In this document: positions 1-6,776 of the stretch, one piece after another
How positions within the stretch are numbered: the first letter of the stretch is position 1
Layout: each line of letters opens with the position of its first letter
Assembly: GCA_011390985.1 (NCBI GenBank)
Contig: JAABRJ010000117.1
Span: 1 to 6,776 of the forward strand
Direction of reading: 5' to 3'
Source: Desulfobacteraceae bacterium
GTDB lineage: Bacteria; Desulfobacterota; Desulfobacteria; Desulfobacterales; JAABRJ01
DNA: 6,776 nt
Notes under the pieces: model-generated
Databases searched by the model: none
Told to the model about the DNA's origin: nothing
Seen by the model: the letters and a program-made list of their open reading frames with translations, nothing else
Program-made: the position numbers and the translations under genes

Positions 1-21
1 GGCGGTCGTGCTAAGTTGCAT
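1..21 (-). CDS. Start of an unidentified gene, cut by the left edge
   Basis: Only seven codons are visible (MQLSTTA), too few to identify the product. The call rests on the ATG at 21, a very strong Shine-Dalgarno seven bases upstream, and a position after the comEC terminator in the same direction as every other gene here. The strong site suggests a well-expressed gene. A non-coding explanation cannot be excluded from this fragment. Confidence 0.6.
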
Positions 22-149
22 GACGGCACCTCCTTTTCGTGGAAAGGGTGACCCGTTCGAGGCGGCGGAAAGAATAAAGTAGTCAAGACTTTGTTAAACC
101 GCAAGTCAAAATTGATGAACCGATGAAAGTCCCAAATCAGACGGTTTCG
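22..149 (-). promoter_or_regulatory. Intergenic leader/promoter region of the left-edge gene
   Basis: AT-richer than its surroundings, between the comEC terminator and the left-edge start codon, so it should hold that gene's promoter. On the minus strand TTGACT occurs twice (109-104 and 86-81), exactly 23 bases apart. TTGACT matches the -35 consensus at five of six positions, but no good TATAAT lies at standard spacing from either copy; TATTCT around 77-72 is the nearest -10-like string and is too close to the second copy. On the plus strand GATGAA is also repeated (114-119, 122-127). The promoter role follows from position; the exact boxes are not settled. Confidence 0.35.
29..35 (-). promoter_or_regulatory. 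Near-perfect ribosome binding site of the left-edge gene
   Basis: AAGGAGG on the minus strand, within a nine-base AAGGAGGTG match to the 16S rRNA tail, seven bases before the ATG at 21. It is the main support for the partial gene. Confidence 0.75.
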
Positions 150-172
150 AAAAAAGCGCCAAGTAATGGCGC
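150..172 (-). terminator. Intrinsic terminator downstream of comEC
   Basis: On the minus strand GCGCCA (172-167), loop TTACT, TGGCGC (161-156), then six T's (155-150). A compact, perfect stem about 90 bases beyond the comEC stop. Confidence 0.85.
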
Positions 173-260
173 GCAAATCTCGAGGAGTGTGAAGTACTTA
201 TCGTACGCCGCAGCGATTTCGAAATGCAGCCCAACCCAGGGGCTTGGACGTAGGTCGCAA

Positions 261-2885
261 TCAAAATTGGTTCCATTCGGTGTTGCAGATGGGTCCGTCC
301 TTGAGAAAGGGGTGCACCCGAAGCCCGCGGCCGTCGGTCTCGAAAGCGACCGCCCCATGCGTAAACGTGGTGTAAACCGGGACGTTCAGCGCCCGGTAGC
401 GCGCCAACACGCTTGGATGGGGTTGCTGCCCGCGGGCGCCGCCGCGCGAGGAGATGACAATGGTGTTCGGCTGTGACCAGTTTAAAAAAGCCGGTGTGCT
501 GGAAGTCCGGCTGCCATGGTGCGGTGCCACAAGGGTCACGGCGCCGGCCGTCGGGCGAACGCTCTGCACCAGCTCCGCCTCGGCAGGCGCCATGATGTCA
601 CCGGGAAAAAGAAAGACATGCGCACCCAGCCGCAGCCGCAATACCAGCGAATTATTGTTGGTGTTGCGCCAGCCGTCACCTTCCAATTTTTCCAAAAAAT
701 CCGTCGGCGGGTAGAGCACCTCCACTGCCACACCACCGATCCGACAGTTTCGGTCGAGGGACTTGAAGTCCGGTTGCGGGATGGCGCGCTGGGCCAGAAT
801 CTCCTGAAAGACGCGGTAGCCGCTGTTTTCCCCCGCCTCCTGGTTGCTCCAGACCCGTTTGATGTTAAAATGCCGGGCAACGTACAGCAGGCCGTTTAAG
901 TGGTCGCTGTCCGGGTGAGAGAGCACCAGCGTGTCCAGCGTTCGGATTTTCCTGCGCCAGAGGAAGGGCGCCACCACCCGCTCGCCTATGTCAAAACGAG
1001 TGTTGTCCGGAAAACCGCCCCCGTCAATCAGCATACACTCCCCGCCGGGGAACTCCACCAGGGCGCAACTGCCCTGTTGGACATCCAGAACGGTGACCCG
1101 CAAGTCCGAGCGCCCAAAACGCTGGTAGACCCAGTAGCCGATGTCACCCGCAGCCGTCAGCAGGGCAGCCGCCAACACCAGCAGCGCGACAAAACTTCTG
1201 CGCCGCCCGCCGCCGATTGCGGCTGGCGCCCCTTCCGGGGAGGCCGCCTGCGGCGGCCGCAACCAGTGAAGCGCCCCCCAGAGGGCGGCATAAAAACAGA
1301 TCACCTCAAGGATCGACGGGGTAACGGTTTTCACCGCGGCCCACGGCCAGCGGGCGATCGATTCAACCCCGGCCAGCCCCCAGGCCAAGAGCACAGTGGC
1401 AATCCGAAAAACCTGCTCGGCCAGAAACGGGCTGAATGCCAGCAGTCCCGCGCCCACCACCCCCAGGGGCACCACCACAAACCCGATCAGCGGCACAAAC
1501 AGGAAGTTGGCCGCCAGCCCCACCAACGACACCTGGTTGAAATAGACCATCACAAGCGGGAGGGAGCCGAGAAAAGCCAGAAGCGAAACCCAAAAAAAGA
1601 CCCCAACGCGTCGCACGCCAGCCCACCATCTGGGGTCTGCGCCCGCCGCCGGTGCCGCGCGGCTTCCGGCCGGAATCCACCGCAACCCGAACAGGATCCA
1701 GAAGACGGCTGCAAAGGACAGTTGAAACGAAATTGCAAAGAGCGCCGGCGGATGCACGATTAAAATCATCAGGGCGGCCAGCGCCAGGGTGTTGAAAAGA
1801 TCCGGCTCCCGTTCGACCACAAATGCGGAGAGAAAAACCGCCACCATAACTACGGCCCGCTGGGTTGAGGGCGACATTCCCGCCAGCAGACCATATCCCA
1901 CAACCGCAACCAGGGAGAGCAGGGCTGCGCCTTTGCGGGTCCAGGCATTCCACAACAGCACTTCGATACGGGCCAGCAGCCAGCTGAAAGACCTGAAGAA
2001 CACCGTGGCGACAATGCCGATATGGAGCCCGGATATGGCCAGCAGATGGCCAATCCCCACTCGGTTAAAGGCGTCTCTGACCTCCGGCGTGATTCCTTCC
2101 CGGCGGCCGATCACGAGGGCTTTCAGAACCGCCCGGGCGAGTGGGTCACCCGACCCGTCGATGGCGGCGGCAACCCCATCACGTGAACGGTTGACCCGGT
2201 CCTTGAAACCGGACAGCGGTGACCGCGCCAGGACCACCACCTCCTTGCCGGAACAGAAGGCCCGAACCCGCACCCCCTCAAAGGCCATATAGCGTCGATA
2301 GTCAAAACCACCGGGGTTATTGAAATTCCGGAAGGGGCTGAGGCGGCTTGGCAGCATCACCCGGTCTCCGGCCGCCAATCCGGCGGCGGCACCGACCACC
2401 GTCACCTGGATTTTGCCGCTAACCGCGACAGGGCTGCCTGAATCCGCCAGCGACTCCGCCCGCAGGACGAACTTCAGGCGGTGGGCTCCGATGATGGGCG
2501 CCGCATCGATAACGCCGGTGACCTGCCAGGTGACAGGGCCGGCAAAGCGGCTCACATGGTGAGGGGGAAGTTCGGAGGTTACCCAGGGTTGGATCAGAAG
2601 ATAGCCAAGGGCCGCAAAAAAAAGGGGCAGCGCCGCGGTACTGGGATTTCTGCGGGCCGCGCGGAAAGCCCCGAAAACTGCGGCGGCCCCCAGCGCCCAC
2701 CAGGCCCAGGCCGCCCAGTGGGGGCTGCGTTCGCCCACCCATACCCCCGCTATCAGCCCAAGCAGCGCCGGAATCACAGGACGCAAGGCGACTGCCGACC
2801 CTGCCGCCTTTTCCGGGGCCGATCCGCAGGCCGCATCTTTTGATCCAGTATTGCAGGCCCCGGCCACCCGTTGCTCGCCCCCCAT
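261..2885 (-). CDS. comEC: ComEC/Rec2 family DNA-uptake channel protein with C-terminal metallo-beta-lactamase domain
   Basis: Inner-membrane protein that passes single-stranded DNA into the cytoplasm during natural transformation. At 874 residues it has all three family parts. Helices at about 34-100 lead into the N-terminal DUF4131/OB-like region (about 100-230), with NFNNPGGFDYRRYM at 187-200. The Competence domain (about 250-540) has LLAISGLHIG at 281-290, MSPSTQRA at 337-344 and many helices. The metallo-beta-lactamase-like domain (about 594-855) has IDGG at 620-623, the metal motif HPDSDH at 657-662, PGD at 761-763 and APHHGS at 787-792, so its metal ligands look intact. In this family the domain is thought to degrade or process the non-transported strand. 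The start is uncertain: the ATG at 2885 has no clear Shine-Dalgarno, and the first ~33 residues precede the usual start region. A TTG at residue 34 (LRPVIPALLG) is an alternative. No promoter was recognised in the 104 bases after the murA terminator. Confidence 0.95.
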   Translation of the reverse strand: MGGEQRVAGACNTGSKDAACGSAPEKAAGSAVALRPVIPALLGLIAGVWVGERSPHWAAWAWWALGAAAVFGAFRAARRNPSTAALPLFFAALGYLLIQPWVTSELPPHHVSRFAGPVTWQVTGVIDAAPIIGAHRLKFVLRAESLADSGSPVAVSGKIQVTVVGAAAGLAAGDRVMLPSRLSPFRNFNNPGGFDYRRYMAFEGVRVRAFCSGKEVVVLARSPLSGFKDRVNRSRDGVAAAIDGSGDPLARAVLKALVIGRREGITPEVRDAFNRVGIGHLLAISGLHIGIVATVFFRSFSWLLARIEVLLWNAWTRKGAALLSLVAVVGYGLLAGMSPSTQRAVVMVAVFLSAFVVEREPDLFNTLALAALMILIVHPPALFAISFQLSFAAVFWILFGLRWIPAGSRAAPAAGADPRWWAGVRRVGVFFWVSLLAFLGSLPLVMVYFNQVSLVGLAANFLFVPLIGFVVVPLGVVGAGLLAFSPFLAEQVFRIATVLLAWGLAGVESIARWPWAAVKTVTPSILEVICFYAALWGALHWLRPPQAASPEGAPAAIGGGRRRSFVALLVLAAALLTAAGDIGYWVYQRFGRSDLRVTVLDVQQGSCALVEFPGGECMLIDGGGFPDNTRFDIGERVVAPFLWRRKIRTLDTLVLSHPDSDHLNGLLYVARHFNIKRVWSNQEAGENSGYRVFQEILAQRAIPQPDFKSLDRNCRIGGVAVEVLYPPTDFLEKLEGDGWRNTNNNSLVLRLRLGAHVFLFPGDIMAPAEAELVQSVRPTAGAVTLVAPHHGSRTSSTPAFLNWSQPNTIVISSRGGARGQQPHPSVLARYRALNVPVYTTFTHGAVAFETDGRGLRVHPFLKDGPICNTEWNQF

Positions 2886-2988
2886 CGGTTTCGGCGCAAA
2901 CGCCCCGGGCCGCCGGGCCCATGCCGGCCGCCGTGGATCCTGGGCATCATCTTGAGCCGCACTTTGCCGACAGCTCCGAAAGGGCCGT

Positions 2989-3050
2989 TAAAAAAACAAG
3001 CTGCGATCAGGCCGGGCTTCGGCGCACAGCACCCGGTTTCTGCAGCTTGT
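2989..3050 (-). terminator. Intrinsic terminator downstream of murA, with long structured loop
   Basis: On the minus strand ACAAGCTGC (3050-3042) pairs perfectly with GCAGCTTGT (3004-2996), followed at once by a T7 run. The 37-base loop contains a second helix: CCGGG (3036-3032) with CCCGG (3016-3012). The long loop is unusual, but the nine-pair stem plus T-run is convincing. It lies 28 bases past the murA stop, so comEC is at least partly uncoupled from murA. Confidence 0.8.
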
Positions 3051-3077
3051 ATGCCATTGGAGACAAGGTGCTGTCGC

Positions 3078-4331
<1,254 letters not shown>

Positions 4332-4412
4332 TTTTTTTCCTTGTTGACTGGCTCGAAAAAAATGGCGACTTTATCAGAGGCAAATCGATCTTATTCACCC
4401 CACCACCATTTT

Positions 4413-4466
4413 CTCGAAAACAAAAAAGCGCCCCCCTCGCGAGATCTGACGAGGGCAGCGCTTTTT
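4413..4466 (-). terminator. Strong intrinsic terminator of the Qrc-like operon
   Basis: Outer stem AAAAAGCGC (4423-4431) pairs with GCGCTTTTT (4458-4466). Inner stem CCCTCG (4434-4439) pairs with CGAGGG (4450-4455), with a small internal loop and a ten-base apical loop. Read on the minus strand the stem is followed by TTTTTTGTTTT. It starts 22 bases after the stop of the 52-aa gene and separates that unit from murA. The plus strand also ends in T5, so the structure could work both ways, though no plus-strand gene needs it. Confidence 0.88.
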
Positions 4467-4487
4467 ATCGGTTAAAATTGGCGAAGC

Positions 4488-4646
4488 TCAGTGGTGGTGC
4501 CCGCCTTTGCCCTTTGCGGTGTCGACGGCAGCCTTGATGACGCAGTAGGTCATCCCCATGCCGATGATGGCAAGCGCATACCATAACCCGCCGTGAAACA
4601 CCATGTGCCCCATATCCCAGATCCACTCGAAATTAAACGGGAACAT
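4488..4646 (-). CDS. Small single-helix membrane protein with C-terminal His tail (52 aa), unknown function
   Basis: Not recognised with certainty. It encodes 52 residues from ATG at 4646 to TGA at 4488-4490. The N-terminus is aromatic (MFPFNFEWIWDMGH, four F/W in the first ten residues). One hydrophobic segment follows at about residues 17-37 (HGGLWYALAIIGMGMTYC), then a short basic linker (K38, K45, K47) and a GGHHH end. By the positive-inside rule the tail would face the cytoplasm. AGGAGGA sits four bases before the ATG, a stronger site than those of its neighbours, which supports real translation. It lies 62 bases after the qrcD-like gene and before the shared terminator, so it is probably on the same mRNA. 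Small one-helix subunits occur in related respiratory complexes (for example HmcD in the Hmc operon), so an accessory or assembly subunit is a reasonable guess. Function is inference. Confidence 0.8.
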   Translation of the reverse strand: MFPFNFEWIWDMGHMVFHGGLWYALAIIGMGMTYCVIKAAVDTAKGKGGHHH

Positions 4647-4650
4647 TCCG

Positions 4651-4657
4651 TCCTCCT
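4651..4657 (-). promoter_or_regulatory. Strong ribosome binding site of the 52-aa protein
   Basis: AGGAGGA on the minus strand, with four bases (CGGA) before the ATG. It is the main evidence that this short frame is a gene. Confidence 0.8.
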
Positions 4658-4673
4658 TTTATACCAGCGCCGC

Positions 4674-4691
4674 CCCGGGATTCGGCCCGGG
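4674..4691. other. GC hairpin between the qrcD-like gene and the 52-aa gene
   Basis: CCCGGG at 4674-4679 and again at 4686-4691 form a six-pair stem with a six-base loop (ATTCGG). No T-run follows on the minus strand, so termination is unlikely. It could act as a processing or 3'-end protection element that sets the ratio of the two products. Seen only as base pairing. Confidence 0.3.
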
Positions 4692-4708
4692 CAGTACAGT
4701 GGCAGTCG

Positions 4709-5953
4709 TCAGTCCACCGGGTTGAGTTCTCTTTCCTGAGGAAAAACCGGAAGGTAGCGGTGCGAAATCATGATCAGGATCACCCCGTAAGCCACCGGCA
4801 GCACAGTGGTGGCGATCTCCTGCCAGCTGGGGAAGTACATATTCCAGCTTTCAAACGGCAGCACCGGAATCGCCAGCACCTGCAGGACCATCACCCAGCG
4901 GTTGATGCAGACACCGATGGAGGCCAAGGTCACGGCGGTAAAAAGGGTCTTGCGGTTGCTGCGCCCCCTTTTGGTAATCAGGATTAGGGCAGGCAGCACA
5001 CCGCAGACCACGACCTCGGTGAACAGAATCCAGTATCCGTAAACCGACCCGGGGTTTTGGGTGTAAAACTGGCCGAGCGCCATCCCTTTCGACGGTGCGG
5101 TAACGAAGGCCCAGTAAAGCGGTTCCGCAATTTTGGCGATGATGTAGGTCGTCAGCATCCAACCGCTGATCTTGGCCAGCAGATCGATGACGTTCTGTTT
5201 GACCAGGGTTTTGCCGGTAATTTTTTCGGTCAAGCGGGTGACGAAAATGGTGAAAGAAGGCCCGGCGGCGGCTGCCGACCAGGTGAACAGAAAAAAAGTC
5301 CAGGGCCAGATCAGGACCCCCTCACGATAGCCGAAAGGGCGCCCATAGAGCACGCCCGCCACACCCCCCAGCGAGCCCTGGTGGAAAAAGGACAGAAAGG
5401 CGCCGGTGGCGGCAAAAACCGCCATGATTTCGTGCATGTTGTGGGCCATGTTGTGCAGGAAGGGCACCTTGTTCAGCTGACGATTTTCCAGGACCAGGGG
5501 GATGTACTCGACTGTCAGCACGGCGAAATAGACGGAGAGACAGAACGCCACCTCGGTGAGCATCGAGTGGACGTTGGCGTGCCAGAAAATGAACCAACCG
5601 CGCAAGGGCTGGCCGATGTCGATGGCCAGGATCAAAAGCGCTGAACTGTAACAGATAAAACCGATCAGGACCGCGTAGTTGATAATGTTCTTGAGCAGGT
5701 CCTTGCCGACCACGTACCGCAGGAAACCGGTGAAAAATGCGCCGCCGCCAAGGGCGATGACTGCCAGGTCGGCCCAGATCCAGAGGGCAAACCCATAGGC
5801 GTTGTTCATGTTGGTCTGGTTCAGACCCTTGATCCAGCAAAGCAGCATGGCAAACACGCCCCACAGCAGGACAACGCTGACCACGGCGATACTCAGCAAA
5901 AATTTCCACAGCGGTGCGCGTTTGACGCCTTCAGGAATTAATGCAGAATCCAT
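4709..5953 (-). CDS. qrcD: QrcD-like NrfD-family quinone-interacting integral membrane subunit
   Basis: Polytopic membrane protein of 414 residues, PsrC/NrfD family. Ten hydrophobic segments are visible at about 16-40, 55-81, 90-112, 131-155, 169-191, 212-238, 262-284, 304-327, 337-363 and 376-400. Charged or polar residues near or within helices that could line a quinone site or proton path include D62, D112, H126, H129, E134, H171, H174 and E175. In Qrc the membrane subunit reduces menaquinone with electrons from periplasmic cytochrome c3, hydrogenases and formate dehydrogenases, and the reaction is electrogenic. The gene follows the iron-sulfur gene after 103 bases, the qrcC-qrcD order. 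The start is set at 5953 because AGGAG lies nine bases upstream. The frame stays open to an ATG at 6112, but that extension is Pro/Arg-rich, overlaps the ferredoxin gene and does not look like a signal peptide. HmcC, or the NrfD-type subunit of another complex, is the main alternative. Confidence 0.85.
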   Translation of the reverse strand: MDSALIPEGVKRAPLWKFLLSIAVVSVVLLWGVFAMLLCWIKGLNQTNMNNAYGFALWIWADLAVIALGGGAFFTGFLRYVVGKDLLKNIINYAVLIGFICYSSALLILAIDIGQPLRGWFIFWHANVHSMLTEVAFCLSVYFAVLTVEYIPLVLENRQLNKVPFLHNMAHNMHEIMAVFAATGAFLSFFHQGSLGGVAGVLYGRPFGYREGVLIWPWTFFLFTWSAAAAGPSFTIFVTRLTEKITGKTLVKQNVIDLLAKISGWMLTTYIIAKIAEPLYWAFVTAPSKGMALGQFYTQNPGSVYGYWILFTEVVVCGVLPALILITKRGRSNRKTLFTAVTLASIGVCINRWVMVLQVLAIPVLPFESWNMYFPSWQEIATTVLPVAYGVILIMISHRYLPVFPQERELNPVD

Positions 5954-5962
5954 TTGAATGTG

Positions 5963-5967
5963 CTCCT
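5963..5967 (-). promoter_or_regulatory. Ribosome binding site of the qrcD-like gene
   Basis: AGGAG on the minus strand, nine bases before the ATG at 5953. It decides the start against an in-frame ATG 53 codons upstream. Confidence 0.75.
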
Positions 5968-6000
5968 CATTTCCTGCGGTTTGGGTAGCAGCGGCCACGG

Positions 6001-6034
6001 GGCCTCTGAAAGAATCGTCCCGGGGACGGAGGCC
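6001..6034. other. Intercistronic stem-loop between the qrcC-like and qrcD-like genes
   Basis: GGCCTC at 6001-6006 can pair with GAGGCC at 6029-6034. A second short helix nests inside: CGTCC at 6016-6020 with GGACG at 6024-6028. No T-run follows in the direction of transcription, so it is not an intrinsic terminator. It lies in the 103-base gap between two genes that must be co-expressed, so RNA processing or stabilisation is possible. This is inferred from pairing only. Confidence 0.35.
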
Positions 6035-6056
6035 TCGAGCCGGCTGCCACGAGGCT

Positions 6057-6776
6057 TCAATGGTGGCCGGCGGCAACGGCCCCGGTCTTTTCGTGCTCCA
6101 GGTAGTTGTCACCCGCCCGCCTGACCCATTCCCGGCTGGAAAGGTAGTAAACTTTGGGGTTGGTGCCCAATCGCTCCAGCAGACGGAAAGCGCGCGGATC
6201 GTTTTTCAGTTCATGGACCTTGTGTTTGGGGTTGTTGAGGTCTCCAAAGGTAATCGCACCGGCCGGGCAGGCCTGGGTGCAGGCCGTCTGATATTCCTCT
6301 TCCGCCAGTTCGCGCCGCCCCTCGGCGTAGGCCTTGTCCTTGGCCAACTGGTAGCGGTGAAAGCAGAAACTGCACTTTTCGACAACCCCCCGCATCCGCA
6401 CCGAAACATTGGGGCTGAGGTTTTTTTCCATGCCCTCGGGCCAGACCGGGTCCCACCAGTTGAACAGGCGCACATGGTAGGGGCAGGCCGCCATGCAGTA
6501 GCGGCATCCGAAGCAGCGGGTGTAGATCTGGCTGACGATGCCGGTCGCCATGTCGTAGTCGGTGGCGGTGGCCGGGCAGACCGACACGCAGGGGGAGTGC
6601 CCGGCGTGGCCTTCGCATTGTTGGCAGGGCCGCGGCAGATAGCAGATATCGGTTTCCGGGTAGGGTTTACCGTTGTTTAACTTGTAAATCCGCAGCCAGG
6701 CGATGCTGAGCAGCTTGTCGGTTTCATCGCGGCGGAAGGGAACGTTGTTTTCGGCCATGCAGGCGGCCATGCAGGC
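6057..6776 (-). CDS. qrcC: QrcC-like periplasmic iron-sulfur (ferredoxin) subunit, N-terminus cut by window edge
   Basis: Electron-transfer subunit with four iron-sulfur sites, of the family that includes QrcC, ActB and PsrB. The 239 visible residues start inside the first cysteine group (C2-x3-C6, followed by AENN); about 15-20 N-terminal residues with the first two ligands should lie beyond the edge. The other groups are complete: C51-x2-C54-x8-C63-x3-C67; C88-x2-C91-x2-C94-x3-C98; and C135-x2-C138 pairing with C166-x3-C170. The likely full length, near 255 residues, fits QrcC and is shorter than HmcB as I recall it. In known Qrc complexes this subunit relays electrons from the cytochrome and molybdopterin-like subunits to the NrfD-type membrane subunit. 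Those upstream genes (qrcA, qrcB) are outside the window. The tail ends AAGHH. The iron-sulfur identity is secure; the choice of Qrc over Hmc, Psr or alternative complex III is inferred from the immediate NrfD neighbour and the size. Confidence 0.85.
   Translation of the reverse strand, partial: ACMAACMAENNVPFRRDETDKLLSIAWLRIYKLNNGKPYPETDICYLPRPCQQCEGHAGHSPCVSVCPATATDYDMATGIVSQIYTRCFGCRYCMAACPYHVRLFNWWDPVWPEGMEKNLSPNVSVRMRGVVEKCSFCFHRYQLAKDKAYAEGRRELAEEEYQTACTQACPAGAITFGDLNNPKHKVHELKNDPRAFRLLERLGTNPKVYYLSSREWVRRAGDNYLEHEKTGAVAAGHH

Noticed and set aside
137..358. Minus-strand 73-codon frame spanning the end of comEC and beyond
   Set aside because: Most of it lies out of frame inside comEC and it runs through the comEC terminator. 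No ribosome binding site or domain was seen.
900..1763. Plus-strand open frame of 287 codons over comEC
   Set aside because: Antisense to comEC, with an Arg/Gln/His/Pro-rich composition typical of shadow frames and no known motif.
4332..4412. Possible sigma-70 promoter for murA (GATAAA as -10)
   Set aside because: A promoter is expected here, but the best -10-like string has no acceptable -35 at 16-18 bases, so no specific boxes are annotated.
5057..5644. Plus-strand 195-codon frame over the qrcD-like gene
   Set aside because: Antisense to a ten-helix membrane protein gene; the composition is that of reverse-complemented hydrophobic codons (Gln/Asp/Glu/Gly-rich).
5954..6112. Upstream 53-codon extension of the qrcD-like protein
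   Set aside because: It overlaps the end of the ferredoxin gene, has a Pro/Arg/Thr-rich composition unlike a signal or helix, and a good ribosome binding site exists for the downstream ATG at 5953.

Overview
The window looks like chromosomal DNA from a GC-rich, anaerobic, sulfate-reducing member of the Desulfobacterota (former Deltaproteobacteria). The main reason is the pair of genes at the right end. They match the last two subunits of a quinone-reductase complex of the Qrc type: a four-cluster ferredoxin followed by a ten-helix NrfD-family membrane protein. The species is an inference from gene content and base composition; no rRNA or other marker is present.

All genes lie on the minus strand, so transcription runs right to left. 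From right to left: (1) a qrcC-like iron-sulfur subunit, cut by the window edge (6776-6057); (2) a qrcD-like NrfD-family subunit (5953-4709); (3) a 52-residue, single-helix protein with a histidine tail (4646-4488) that is easily missed; (4) a strong intrinsic terminator (about 4466-4413) closing this unit; (5) murA, the first committed enzyme of peptidoglycan synthesis (4331-3078), followed by its own terminator (3050-2989); (6) comEC, the DNA-uptake channel protein (2885-261), followed by a compact terminator (172-150); (7) an intergenic region and the first seven codons of another gene with a near-perfect ribosome binding site (21-1).

The terminators show that the three blocks are mostly independent units: respiratory complex, cell-wall enzyme and DNA-uptake protein. 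In the respiratory block, the ferredoxin would carry electrons from upstream periplasmic subunits to the membrane subunit, where menaquinone is reduced. The small protein shares the transcript and has its own strong ribosome binding site, so it may be an accessory subunit or assembly factor. It is the least explained gene here and the best candidate for something undescribed. The rest is ordinary core genome. I see no mobile element, CRISPR array, tRNA or rRNA.
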